Shown here one piece after another: positions 7,903 to 16,387 of a stretch of DNA of 32,416 nucleotides. A program made the translations under genes and the position numbers. Origin of the DNA: Piscirickettsiaceae bacterium (GTDB lineage Bacteria; Pseudomonadota; Gammaproteobacteria; Methylococcales; Cycloclasticaceae); contig NVSW01000004.1 in the NCBI GenBank assembly GCA_002401365.1, positions 1 to 32,416 on the forward strand. The letters are read 5' to 3'. The notes under the pieces were generated by a model that was not told the origin of the DNA, made no database searches, and worked only from the letters and a program-made list of their open reading frames with translations. Each line of letters opens with the position of its first letter. Positions within the stretch are counted from its first letter, which is position 1.

Positions 7903-8541
7903 ATGGATAATATGGCTGAAACAAAAGCGCTTGGTTTAATACCAATGGTGGTGGAACAGACGGCGCGTGGAGAGCGTTCCTACGATATTTATTCTCGGCT
8001 ACTCAAAGAGCGCGTTATTTTTTTAGTGGGGCCAGTTGAAGATCACATGGCTAACCTTGTGGTTGCCCAAATGCTATATTTAGAGTCGGAAAACCCAGAA
8101 AAAGACATTCATTTATATATTAACTCTCCAGGTGGCTCAGTGACGGCTGGGTTGTCGATTTATGACACCATGCAGTTTATTAAGGCTGATGTGAGCACGA
8201 TGTGCATAGGCCAAGCGGCTAGTATGGGAGCGCTGTTATTAACAGGTGGTGAAAACGGCAAACGGTTTGCATTGCCCCATTCAAGAATGATGATTCACCA
8301 GCCCTTAGGTGGCTTTCAAGGTCAGGCATCTGATATTGAGATTCATGCAAAAGAAATTTTATTGATTAAAGATAGATTGAATAAAATCATGTCTAACCAT
8401 ACAGGGCGGTCTATGGAAACGATTGAAAATGATACCGATAGAGATAACTTTATGGGCAGCGAAAAAGCCGTTAAGTATGGCTTAATTGATCGAGTGCTAA
8501 GTAGCCGAGTATCACAAAAGGATGATAAAAATGAAGCATAG
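7903..8541 (+). CDS. clpP: ATP-dependent Clp protease, proteolytic subunit
   Basis: ClpP is the tetradecameric serine peptidase of the ClpXP machine. With the start at 7903 it has 212 residues and the full triad: Ser107 in GQAASMGA, His132 in MIHQPLGG and Asp181 in TDRDNFM. The frame is open from an ATG at 7891, but that ATG has no spaced ribosome binding site, whereas 7903 is preceded by GAGATGAG at a good distance; a later ATG at 7912 is also possible. The residues before GLIPMVVEQTARGERSYDIYSRLL are likely a short propeptide. It follows tig by 24 bp, and clpX follows 98 bp later. The interval contains the palindrome TAAGCAATTGCTTA but no convincing terminator. Confidence 0.97.
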   Translation: MDNMAETKALGLIPMVVEQTARGERSYDIYSRLLKERVIFLVGPVEDHMANLVVAQMLYLESENPEKDIHLYINSPGGSVTAGLSIYDTMQFIKADVSTMCIGQAASMGALLLTGGENGKRFALPHSRMMIHQPLGGFQGQASDIEIHAKEILLIKDRLNKIMSNHTGRSMETIENDTDRDNFMGSEKAVKYGLIDRVLSSRVSQKDDKNEA

Positions 8542-8639
8542 ACTGGACAGATGAGAAATCTGAACCATAATATATAGACAGTTAAGCAATTGCTTAGTAG
8601 TTTTTATATTAATACCGGTGTAAGTAAAAAGAGGCATTT

Positions 8640-9917
8640 ATGAGTGACGACACAAAAAATGATAACAAAGAAAGTAAGATTTTAATTTGTTCATTTTGTG
8701 GAAAAAATCAACACGAAGTGAGAAAGCTTATTGCTGGACCTTCCGTTTTTGTTTGTGATGAGTGCGTAGAACTCTGCAATGATATTATCAAAGAAGAGCT
8801 GGATGAGGCGGGATCAGTATCTGCTGATGGTGATCTGCCAAAACCAAAAGAAATAAAAGAAGCGCTTGATAATTATGTTATCGGTCAATCAGAAGCTAAA
8901 AAAATATTATCAGTTGCTGTTTATAACCACTATAAAAGGTTAAACGCGACTAAAGGCACAGATGATGTTGAGCTATCAAAAAGTAACGTTTTATTAATTG
9001 GTCCTACGGGCTCAGGTAAAACCTTGTTGGCTGAAACATTAGCGCGCCAGCTTAATGTGCCGTTTACCATTGCGGATGCAACAACACTTACTGAAGCGGG
9101 TTATGTTGGTGAGGATGTTGAAAATATTATCCAAAAAATATTACAAAAATGTGACTTTGATGTTGAGAAGGCAGAAAGTGGCATTGTTTATATCGATGAA
9201 ATTGATAAAATTTCAAGAAAATCTGACAACCCCTCGCTAACTCGAGATGTGTCAGGTGAAGGGGTTCAACAGGCCTTATTAAAATTAATTGAAGGTACGG
9301 TGGCATCTGTTCCTCCTCAGGGTGGAAGAAAACACCCGCAGCAAGAGTTTTTACAAGTAAATACGGCTAATATTCTGTTTATTGTAGGCGGTGCATTTGC
9401 CGGCTTGGATAAAATAATCCAAAACAGATCAGAGAAAAATGTCGGCATTGGTTTTTCTGCTGAAGTGAAGGCAGACAAAGATGATGATGCACTTTCTAAG
9501 GTTTTACATTCAGTTGAGCCAGAGGACTTGATAAAATTTGGCTTGATTCCAGAATTTGTTGGTCGCCTACCTGTGGTAGCAACATTGGAAGAGTTAGATG
9601 AAGAAGCGTTGATAGAGATTCTTAGTGAGCCTAAAAATGCATTAACAAAACAATATGCCCGACTATTTGATATGGAAGGTGTTGAACTTGAGTTTAGAAA
9701 AGAAGCACTAAGAGAAATAGCCAAAAAAGCAATGGCTCGCAAAACAGGTGCTCGTGGTTTAAGGACAATACTAGAAAAAGTATTGTTGGATACAATGTAT
9801 GACTTGCCGTCGCTTGAAGGTGTTAGCAAAGTGGTGATAGACGATAAAGTTATTCGTGGTGAATCTTTCCCTCTGTTTATTTACGAAAGCGAACAAAAAA
9901 TAAGTTCAGCTGAATAA
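8640..9917 (+). CDS. clpX: ATP-dependent Clp protease, ATPase subunit ClpX
   Basis: ClpX is the hexameric AAA+ unfoldase that feeds ClpP. The 425 residues start with a zinc-binding domain (Cys17, Cys20, Cys39, Cys42), then the AAA+ module with Walker A GPTGSGKT at 121-128, the Walker B region in IVYIDEIDKI, the pore loop GYVG in the segment TEAGYVGEDV, the RKH loop in GGRKHPQQEF, and the ClpP-docking IGF tripeptide in KNVGIGFSAEV. All elements for a working ClpXP pair are therefore present. AGAGG lies 8 nt before the ATG. A strong intrinsic terminator follows the stop, so the tig-clpP-clpX unit ends here. Confidence 0.98.
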   Translation: MSDDTKNDNKESKILICSFCGKNQHEVRKLIAGPSVFVCDECVELCNDIIKEELDEAGSVSADGDLPKPKEIKEALDNYVIGQSEAKKILSVAVYNHYKRLNATKGTDDVELSKSNVLLIGPTGSGKTLLAETLARQLNVPFTIADATTLTEAGYVGEDVENIIQKILQKCDFDVEKAESGIVYIDEIDKISRKSDNPSLTRDVSGEGVQQALLKLIEGTVASVPPQGGRKHPQQEFLQVNTANILFIVGGAFAGLDKIIQNRSEKNVGIGFSAEVKADKDDDALSKVLHSVEPEDLIKFGLIPEFVGRLPVVATLEELDEEALIEILSEPKNALTKQYARLFDMEGVELEFRKEALREIAKKAMARKTGARGLRTILEKVLLDTMYDLPSLEGVSKVVIDDKVIRGESFPLFIYESEQKISSAE

Positions 9918-9934
9918 TTTATTACCCCAATAGC

Positions 9935-9963
9935 AAAAAAAGGCGCTTAAAGCGCCTTTTTTT
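9935..9963 (+). terminator. Rho-independent terminator after clpX
   Basis: The inverted repeat GGCGC / GCGCC has a short TTAAA loop and is flanked by seven A residues before and seven T residues after. The A-tract/T-tract symmetry would also allow it to work on the opposite strand. It separates clpX from lon. Confidence 0.92.
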
Positions 9964-9973
9964 GTGTTTAAAC

Positions 9974-10002
9974 CTTGAAATAGTGTCTTGATGCCCTAAT
10001 AT
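9974..10002 (+). promoter_or_regulatory. Putative heat-shock (sigma-32) promoter of lon
   Basis: CTTGAAA (9974-9980) matches the sigma-32 -35 element exactly; 13 nt later comes CCCTAATAT (9994-10002), a partial match to CCCCATNT. Spacing is in the accepted range and the start would lie about 30 nt before the lon ATG. lon is a known heat-shock gene in gammaproteobacteria, which supports the reading. The -10 match is imperfect. Confidence 0.5.
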
Positions 10003-10038
10003 TCTATTTATATTCCCTTTTTTATAACAGCAACAATT

Positions 10039-12450
10039 ATGAGTGACACGCAAAAATTAAATAATATACCGGTACTACCACTAAGAGACGTCGTGGTGTA
10101 TCCACACATGGTGATTCCACTGTTTGTTGGACGTGATCGTTCAATTCAAGCTATTGACCTAGCAATGGGGGATAGCAAGAAAATCCTGTTGGTAGCTCAG
10201 AAAGACCCAGATAACGATGACCCTAAAGACGCAGACTTATTTGAAATTGGTACCTTGGCAACAATCTTGCAGCTCCTGAAACTACCAGATGGTACGGTTA
10301 AAGTGTTGGTTGAAGGTGAGCAGAGGGTAAAAATAGATAGAATTGAAACCCGTGAAAAACTATTTTCTGCGGATGTTAGCATATTAGAAGATGAGCTTGA
10401 TTTAGAAGAGCATGAAATGGAAGTGTTGACTCGGACAGTTATAGCGGGATTTGAAAATTACGTAAAACTTAATAAAAAAGTTCCCCCAGAAGTTTTTACA
10501 TCCTTAGCTGGTATTGAAGAACCCAGTAGGCTTGCTGACACAATGTCTGCGCATATGATGCTTAAGGTTAATGAAAAGCAGAAAGTCCTAGAAATTAATA
10601 ACATAAGGGAGCGCCTTGAGCACCTAATGTTATTAATGGAAGGTGAAGTTGATATTCTTGAGATGGAAAAACAAATACGCACGCGCGTTAAGCAACAGAT
10701 GGAGAAGAACCAGCGCGAATATTATTTGAGCGAACAAATGAAAGCGATTCAAAAAGAATTGGGCGATATGGAAGACGTGCCTAATGAAACAGATGAGCTA
10801 GAAGCAAAAATTGAAGAAGCTGGGATGTCAAAAGAAGCAAAGACGAAAGCAATGTCTGAGCTTAATAAATTAAAAATGATGTCACCTATGTCTGCTGAGG
10901 CAACAGTGATTAGAAATTATATTGATTGGATTGTTGGCGTGCCATGGAAAAAGCGTACTCGTATTCGCCATGATTTAGCTAAAGCACAGAAAGTGTTGGA
11001 TGCAGATCATTTTGGTCTAGAAAAAGTTAAAGAGCGGATCCTTGAGTATTTGGCCGTTCAACAGCGAGTAAAAAACATGAAAGGGCCGATACTGTGCCTT
11101 GTAGGACCACCAGGTGTTGGTAAAACATCATTGGGCCAGTCCATTGCGCGTGCAACTAACCGCAAGTTCGTTCGTATGTCGCTTGGTGGGGTGCGAGATG
11201 AAGCTGAAATTCGCGGTCATCGCAGAACGTATATTGGCTCAATGCCTGGCAAAATTTTACAAAACCTATCGAAGGTTAAAACTCGTAACCCATTATTTCT
11301 GCTAGATGAAATAGATAAGATGGCGATGGATTTTCGTGGCGATCCAGCGTCAGCATTGCTAGAGGTATTGGACCCAGAGCAAAATAACACCTTTAATGAT
11401 CATTACTTAGAAGTAGATTTTGACTTGTCTGATGTGATGTTTGTTGCAACAGCAAATAGCATGAATATCCCTGGACCATTATTAGATAGGATGGAAGTGA
11501 TTCACCTGTCGGGCTATACCGAGGATGAGAAAATCAGCATTACGGAAGACTATTTGATTGATAAACAACTTAAAAATAATGGCTTAAAAGAGTCAGAGTT
11601 ACATATTAGTCAATCTGCAATTAGAGATACCGTTCGTTATTATACCCGTGAGGCAGGGGTAAGAAATATTGATAGGGAGATGTCAAAAATTTGCCGTAAG
11701 GTTGTTAGAGACATCTTGCTGAGTAAATCTAAGAAAAAAATAAATGTTACCTCGCGGAATTTAAATAAATATTTAGGTGTTAGGCGTTTCAGTTTTGGTA
11801 AAGCAGAGGAGGCTAATCAAGTTGGTCAAGTGACCGGTCTAGCATGGACAGAAGTTGGTGGTGAGTTGTTAACGATAGAAACGGCCATTACCACAGGTAA
11901 AGGAAAACTGACCCTCACAGGCAAGCTAGGGGATGTTATGCAGGAGTCTATTCAAGCGGCATTAACGGTTGTGCGTAGCCGTGCTGAAACACTTGGCATT
12001 GAGGCTGACTTTCATCAAAAACACGATATTCATGTGCACGTGCCTGAAGGTGCCACCCCGAAAGATGGCCCTAGTGCCGGTATTGGAATGTGTACGGCAA
12101 TTGTTTCTGCTTTAACGAGGATACCAGTATTAGCTAACGTGGCGATGACGGGTGAAATTACATTACGCGGTGAAGTATTGCCAATTGGTGGCCTCAAAGA
12201 GAAGCTCTTAGCAGCTTTAAGAGGAGGAATTACCACCGTTATTATCCCCCATGAAAATGAGAAGGACCTTGTTGAGATGCCGGCTAATATAAAACAAAAT
12301 CTAGACATTATTCCGGTTCGTTGGATTGACGAGGTTCTTACCTTGGCACTGAAAAGTGTGCCGGGGCCTAAAACGGCCAAATCAAAACCTTCAAAAAGTA
12401 GCGGAATTAAAAAGTCGACGCTAAAAACTAAAACAATAACATCACATTAA
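10039..12450 (+). CDS. lon: Lon ATP-dependent protease (La)
   Basis: Lon is a homohexameric cytoplasmic AAA+ serine protease that degrades misfolded and regulatory proteins. The 803 residues comprise the N-terminal substrate-binding domain (starting PVLPLRDVVVYPHMVIPLFVGR), a coiled-coil region near 190-260, the AAA+ module with Walker A GPPGVGKT at 356-363, and the C-terminal protease domain with the Ser679-Lys722 dyad in KDGPSAG and GGLKEKLLAA. The lysine and serine numbers equal those of the E. coli enzyme, so there are no net insertions up to there. The C-terminal 30 residues are Lys/Ser/Thr-rich and variable. A terminator precedes it and a likely sigma-32 promoter lies at 9974-10002, so it is a separate unit from clpX. 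No strong Shine-Dalgarno is visible. Confidence 0.98.
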   Translation: MSDTQKLNNIPVLPLRDVVVYPHMVIPLFVGRDRSIQAIDLAMGDSKKILLVAQKDPDNDDPKDADLFEIGTLATILQLLKLPDGTVKVLVEGEQRVKIDRIETREKLFSADVSILEDELDLEEHEMEVLTRTVIAGFENYVKLNKKVPPEVFTSLAGIEEPSRLADTMSAHMMLKVNEKQKVLEINNIRERLEHLMLLMEGEVDILEMEKQIRTRVKQQMEKNQREYYLSEQMKAIQKELGDMEDVPNETDELEAKIEEAGMSKEAKTKAMSELNKLKMMSPMSAEATVIRNYIDWIVGVPWKKRTRIRHDLAKAQKVLDADHFGLEKVKERILEYLAVQQRVKNMKGPILCLVGPPGVGKTSLGQSIARATNRKFVRMSLGGVRDEAEIRGHRRTYIGSMPGKILQNLSKVKTRNPLFLLDEIDKMAMDFRGDPASALLEVLDPEQNNTFNDHYLEVDFDLSDVMFVATANSMNIPGPLLDRMEVIHLSGYTEDEKISITEDYLIDKQLKNNGLKESELHISQSAIRDTVRYYTREAGVRNIDREMSKICRKVVRDILLSKSKKKINVTSRNLNKYLGVRRFSFGKAEEANQVGQVTGLAWTEVGGELLTIETAITTGKGKLTLTGKLGDVMQESIQAALTVVRSRAETLGIEADFHQKHDIHVHVPEGATPKDGPSAGIGMCTAIVSALTRIPVLANVAMTGEITLRGEVLPIGGLKEKLLAALRGGITTVIIPHENEKDLVEMPANIKQNLDIIPVRWIDEVLTLALKSVPGPKTAKSKPSKSSGIKKSTLKTKTITSH

Positions 12451-12549
12451 AAAATTTAGCTAGAAACTAGATTAATGTGTAATAAATTTATTTTTTATTT
12501 ATGGGGCTATTTAGAAAGGCAAAAATAGTAACTTAAAGCCTTGTCATGC

Positions 12550-12578
12550 TTGACATGGGAGGGGTTCAAGGATATAAA
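12550..12578 (+). promoter_or_regulatory. Sigma-70 promoter of hupB (and downstream tRNAs)
   Basis: TTGACA (12550-12555), a 17-nt spacer, then TATAAA (12573-12578): a perfect -35 and 5/6 -10 at ideal distance. The transcript would start near 12585 and have a leader of about 100 nt before the hupB ATG. The -35 lies inside the small inverted repeat TGTCA-N4-TGACA (12542-12555). Confidence 0.8.
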
Positions 12579-12685
12579 TTCACCTCGGCAAAGATTACCT
12601 TAGCAATGGCTTTAATATTTGGTGGTCTGAGTGCTTGAAACTTGATATTTTTATAAACTTAAATTAATCCTTTTGGGGGAACTAC

Positions 12686-12958
12686 ATGAACAAATCAGAA
12701 CTTATTAATGCAATTGCAGACGAATCAGGTCTTACTAAAGCTGATGCAGGTCGTGCATTAGATGCAACAGTTACATCTGTAACAAACGCACTTAAAGGCG
12801 GTGATTCAGTATCACTTATTGGCTTTGGAACATTCTCTGTAAAGGCTCGCGCAGCACGTGCAGGCCGCAACCCACAAACGGGTGCAACTATTCAAATTAA
12901 AGCTTCAAATATTCCTGCATTTAAAGCTGGAAAAACTTTAAAAGACTCTGTAAACTAG
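12686..12958 (+). CDS. hupB: DNA-binding protein HU-beta
   Basis: HU is the abundant histone-like nucleoid protein that bends and constrains DNA as a dimer. The 90 residues match the family length and show the helical dimerisation part followed by the diagnostic GFGTFSVKARAARAGRNP segment and a beta-arm (QTGATIQIKASNIPAFKAGK). Position after lon identifies it as hupB rather than hupA. A strong GGGGGA ribosome binding site precedes the ATG, and a near-consensus promoter lies 108-136 bp upstream. Two tRNA genes follow only 16 bp after the stop with a shared terminator, so hupB mRNA probably carries them. Confidence 0.97.
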   Translation: MNKSELINAIADESGLTKADAGRALDATVTSVTNALKGGDSVSLIGFGTFSVKARAARAGRNPQTGATIQIKASNIPAFKAGKTLKDSVN

Positions 12959-12974
12959 CGCCTCTTCGGAACTA

Positions 12975-13050
12975 GGGTGCTTAGCTCAGCTGGGAGAGCG
13001 TCGCCCTTACAAGGCGAATGTCGGGGGTTCGATCCCCTCAGCACCCACCA
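12975..13050 (+). tRNA. tRNA-Val (anticodon UAC)
   Basis: A 76-nt cloverleaf with acceptor arms GGGTGCT and AGCACCC, discriminator A and encoded CCA. The anticodon stem TCGCC/GGCGA holds the loop CTTACAA, giving UAC (valine GUN codons). T arm GGGGG TTCGATC CCCTC is normal. It starts 16 bp after the hupB stop and 4 bp before tRNA-Asp, so it has no promoter of its own outside hupB. Confidence 0.97.
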
Positions 13051-13054
13051 ACAA

Positions 13055-13131
13055 GGAGTGGTAGTTCAGTTGGTTAGAATACCGGCCTGTCACGCCGGGG
13101 GTCGCGGGTTCGAGTCCCGTCCACTCCGCCA
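13055..13131 (+). tRNA. tRNA-Asp (anticodon GUC)
   Basis: A 77-nt cloverleaf with acceptor arms GGAGTGG and CCACTCC, discriminator G and encoded CCA. Anticodon stem CCGGC/GCCGG encloses CTGTCAC, giving GUC (aspartate). It lies 4 bp after tRNA-Val and directly before a strong terminator. Confidence 0.97.
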
Positions 13132-13135
13132 AAAC

Positions 13136-13171
13136 AACCCTAGGGCCAATAAGGCCCTAGGGTTTTTTTTT
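13136..13171 (+). terminator. Rho-independent terminator after tRNA-Asp
   Basis: A perfect 12-bp stem AACCCTAGGGCC / GGCCCTAGGGTT with AATAA loop, followed by a run of T residues to 13171. It closes the hupB-tRNA-Val-tRNA-Asp unit and insulates ppiD. Confidence 0.95.
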
Positions 13172-13197
13172 AAATTAAAGTATTAGGTTATACAGTT

Positions 13198-15105
13198 ATG
13201 TTAGATAGTTTAAGAACACACGTAAAAGGCTGGCTTGGAATGGTGATCATTGCTGCTATATCTTTATCATTCGTACTAATGGGGGTTCAGGGTTATACGG
13301 GTTCTGGTTCGGAAGCACCTTTGGCCGAAGTGGGCGATAGAAAAATCTATCAAGCAAACGTCAATAATGCTTATTTGCAACGAGTATCGCAACTAAAAGA
13401 GCAGTATGGTGAGAATTATTCTGCTGACCTATTTAATGAAGAAGCACTACGAAATGAGGTTCTTAACCGCTTGGTTCAAGAGCAATTGATATTGCATACG
13501 GTTGAACGTGATGGTTATGGGGTGTCTGAGCAGGCAGTGCTGAAAATAATAAGTGAACTGGAAGCATTTCAGTCTAATGGCCAGTTTGATAAGACCTTGT
13601 ACAATGAATTATTGAGAGCTAAAGGGCTTACCTCAGCAGGTTTTGTGCAGCAAATAAAAGTGGGTCTGATGCGAGACCAGTTCATTAAAAGTATTGTAGA
13701 TACTACGCTGGTTGATGATAGTGAAATTGAAGATTTCTATCGTTTAAATAATCAATTACGTGAAGTTGAATACTTAACGTTGCCGTTAGCATCAATCTTA
13801 AACACCATAACTGTCAGTGATGATGAGTTGCAAAAAGATTACCAGCAAAATGAACATTTATATAAGACACCGGAGCTTGTTTCGGTAGATTATGTTGAAC
13901 TAAGTTTATCTAGCTTAATGGCTGACATTGAACCAACAGAGCAAGAACTGATGGCCTTTTATGAAAGCGAGAAACAATCGTTTACCTCTGAAGGCCGCCG
14001 ACGTGCGAGCCATATTCTTTTTGAAGCACCTAGTGGTACAGCAGAGGCTATATCTGAAGAAATACGTACTAAGGCAGAGCACGTTTTACTACGGCTGCAA
14101 AATGGTGAGAAATTCGAAATCTTAGCAAAAGAATTCTCGGACGATATTGGTTCAGCTAAAAACGGTGGTGACCTTGGTATTATTAATAAAGGAATGATGG
14201 ATGATGCGTTTGAAGGTGCCTTGTCGGCTCTTCAGGTAGATGAAATAAGTGATGTTATTCAGTCAGAGTACGGCTTTCACATCATCAAACTAACTGAACT
14301 TGAAGAAACAAAAATTGAGCCTTTTGATAAAGTAAAAGATAAGGTCGAGCTTGCATACAAGAAACAAATTGCAGGTGAAAAGTTCTATCAGCTAAGTGAG
14401 CGGTTGGCTGAGTTAAGTTTTGAAAACCCTGACTCATTAGACGTCCTAGTTGATGAACTAGGGTTAGCCATTAAGCACTTGGATCTATTCTCGGAAACCG
14501 AAGGTAGTGGAATTGCTAGCAATGATAAAATTCGTCATGCAGCTTTTACGGAAGACTTTTTAGCAGGGAACAACAGTGAGCCAGTTGAGTTAGAGGCTGA
14601 TCACCTTGTGGTGTTGCATTTAAGCGAGCATAAGCCGACGAGTACGAAAAAATTTATAGACGTGAAGGCCGATGTTGAACTATCAGTTCGTCGCCATAAA
14701 GCAGGTGTTGAATTAAAGGCGAAGGCAGATACATTAATGACGGATGTTAAATCTGGCAAAACGCTGAAGCAACTAGCCGAAGAAGATAAGGTTGAATTTA
14801 CGGCTGCTGGCTCAATAACACGTAATGATAAATTAGCACCTGCTGCACTTATTCGAGATGTGTTTAGCATGGCACATCCAAGCGAGGACAAACCGAGCTA
14901 TAAAACGTCGTTTATTGAAAATGGCGATATTATTATTGTTGCTTTAAGTGACATTACCGATGGTGATACAGCTAGTATTGATGCTGCGGCACGTGACTCG
15001 TTTAAAAAGTTTTTAGGGCGCTTAAAAGGTGAAGTAACACTTGCTGCTGCGTTAGCAAATTTAAGTGTTGATGCGGATGTGGTTTTTGCTAACCAAGCTA
15101 AATAA
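13198..15105 (+). CDS. ppiD: PpiD, membrane-anchored periplasmic folding factor
   Basis: PpiD is an inner-membrane anchored periplasmic chaperone with a parvulin domain; it works near the Sec translocon on newly exported proteins. The 635 residues show a short cytoplasmic N-terminus (MLDSLRTHVKGW), one membrane anchor at about 13-31, SurA-like chaperone helices (about 50-190), a parvulin PPIase domain at 264-367 (EGRRRASHILFE ... YGFHIIKL) and a C-terminal chaperone segment. Length is typical (about 620). In E. coli the parvulin domain of PpiD is considered inactive; activity here cannot be judged from sequence. An AGG lies about 13 nt before the ATG. The strong terminator at 13136-13171 separates it from hupB; its own promoter must lie in or overlap the 26 bp in between and is not obvious. 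The next gene starts 3 nt after its stop. Confidence 0.95.
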   Translation: MLDSLRTHVKGWLGMVIIAAISLSFVLMGVQGYTGSGSEAPLAEVGDRKIYQANVNNAYLQRVSQLKEQYGENYSADLFNEEALRNEVLNRLVQEQLILHTVERDGYGVSEQAVLKIISELEAFQSNGQFDKTLYNELLRAKGLTSAGFVQQIKVGLMRDQFIKSIVDTTLVDDSEIEDFYRLNNQLREVEYLTLPLASILNTITVSDDELQKDYQQNEHLYKTPELVSVDYVELSLSSLMADIEPTEQELMAFYESEKQSFTSEGRRRASHILFEAPSGTAEAISEEIRTKAEHVLLRLQNGEKFEILAKEFSDDIGSAKNGGDLGIINKGMMDDAFEGALSALQVDEISDVIQSEYGFHIIKLTELEETKIEPFDKVKDKVELAYKKQIAGEKFYQLSERLAELSFENPDSLDVLVDELGLAIKHLDLFSETEGSGIASNDKIRHAAFTEDFLAGNNSEPVELEADHLVVLHLSEHKPTSTKKFIDVKADVELSVRRHKAGVELKAKADTLMTDVKSGKTLKQLAEEDKVEFTAAGSITRNDKLAPAALIRDVFSMAHPSEDKPSYKTSFIENGDIIIVALSDITDGDTASIDAAARDSFKKFLGRLKGEVTLAAALANLSVDADVVFANQAK

Positions 15106-15108
15106 TAA

Positions 15109-16371
15109 ATGAAACTTCACTGGCAAATATTCATTGCCATTGGGTTGGCCATTGTTGCGGGTATTATCACCGGTGAACAGGCTGGCATTGGCTCATTTCG
15201 GTTTTTTGATATTTACGTATTTATCGGAACCCTGTTTCTAAATGCGCTTAAGATGTTGATTGTGCCACTCATCTTATCGTCCATTATCTGTGGTATTGCC
15301 AATATGGGTGATCTCGGGGGTTTAGGTAGGCTTGGCGGCAAGACAATTACTTATTACTTATCGACGAGCGTCATTGCTATATTGATAGGTATGGTGTTGG
15401 TTAATGTTGTAGAACCAGGCATTATTGACGGTGAGCCAGTCCGTGACCGGGTTGGATTGAGTGAGAATATTGATGAGATTGCCTCTAAAGTAGAAGGTAA
15501 GGGTGCAGGTGATATCGCTGGCGTGTTTTTACGTATGGTGCCAACGAATATTGTTGCCGCGGCAGCGGATGGGCAGATGCTGGGTTTAATCTTTTTTGGT
15601 CTGTTGTTTGGTTACTTTATAACGAAAATTGAAATAGAGCAGCGTAAAACGGCTCTATTAACGTTTTGGAATGGGCTGCTGGACGTCATGATGAAAATGA
15701 CTGATTGGGTGATGAAGTTTGCCCCTATCGGTGTTTTCGGCTTGGTTGCAAAAGTGGTAGCCTCCACGGGATTAGACGCTTTTTTACCACTCGCTTATTT
15801 CTTCTTTACGGTATTGGCTGCGTTGTTAATCCATTTTGCCGTGGTGATGCCAATCCTATTAAGTAGTTTAGGAAAGGTGAATCCATTAAGGCACTACAAA
15901 GCAATGTTGCCGGCTTTATTAACGTCTTTTTCCACCAGCTCATCGTCAGCCACGCTTCCCATTACGCTTGAATGTGTCGAAAAGAATGCGGGCGTTTCTA
16001 ACCGCACTAGCAGTTTTGTTTTACCTTTAGGGGCGACAATTAATATGGATGGCACGGCTTTATATGAATGCGTTGCAGCCATGTTTATTGCCCAAGCGTA
16101 TGGTTTGGATCTTGGTTTATCTGAACAGTTCCTGATTGTTATTACCGCCTTGGTAACATCTATTGGTGTTGCAGGAATACCTGCTGCCAGCCTAGTGGCG
16201 ATCAGTATTATTTTAACTGCAATTGGCTTGCCACTGGAAGGGATAGGCTTAATCCTAGCGGTAGATAGGGTGCTTGATATGTGTAGAACTAGCGTTAACG
16301 TATTTAGTGATTCCTGTGGCGCTGTTATCATCGCTCGCAGTGAGGGCGAGGATCAAATTCTACGCCAGTAA
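15109..16371 (+). CDS. Na+/H+:dicarboxylate (glutamate/aspartate) symporter, DAACS family
   Basis: A 420-residue inner-membrane secondary transporter of the DAACS/SLC1 fold (GltP, GltT, DctA relatives). The hallmark elements are all present: the serine-rich hairpin-1 tip SSSSATLP (277-284), NMDGTALYE in TM7 (312-320), the hairpin-2 tip GVAGIPAAS (353-361) and the TM8 substrate site with Asp390, Arg393, Thr394, Asn397 and Asp401. An Arg at the TM8 position recalled as 397 in GltPh is typical of acidic amino-acid transporters, favouring glutamate/aspartate over C4-dicarboxylates, but the exact substrate is uncertain. The ATG follows the ppiD stop by only 3 nt without a clear ribosome binding site, suggesting translational coupling to ppiD. 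No terminator is seen before the following importer genes (16 nt gap). Confidence 0.9.
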   Translation: MKLHWQIFIAIGLAIVAGIITGEQAGIGSFRFFDIYVFIGTLFLNALKMLIVPLILSSIICGIANMGDLGGLGRLGGKTITYYLSTSVIAILIGMVLVNVVEPGIIDGEPVRDRVGLSENIDEIASKVEGKGAGDIAGVFLRMVPTNIVAAAADGQMLGLIFFGLLFGYFITKIEIEQRKTALLTFWNGLLDVMMKMTDWVMKFAPIGVFGLVAKVVASTGLDAFLPLAYFFFTVLAALLIHFAVVMPILLSSLGKVNPLRHYKAMLPALLTSFSTSSSSATLPITLECVEKNAGVSNRTSSFVLPLGATINMDGTALYECVAAMFIAQAYGLDLGLSEQFLIVITALVTSIGVAGIPAASLVAISIILTAIGLPLEGIGLILAVDRVLDMCRTSVNVFSDSCGAVIIARSEGEDQILRQ

Positions 16372-16387
16372 AACCTAGTATTAGGTG

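Noticed and set aside
9317..9829. 170-codon open frame on the - strand opposite clpX
   Set aside because: Ser-rich translation typical of an antisense shadow of a conserved gene, with no ribosome binding site or promoter.
12451..12549. Terminator after lon (CTAG-AAA-CTAG and AATAAATTTATT)
   Set aside because: Stems are only 4-6 bp and AT-rich, without a convincing GC stem and T-run.
15894..16331. 145-codon open frame on the - strand opposite the symporter gene
   Set aside because: Fully antisense to conserved DAACS motifs; no independent coding evidence.
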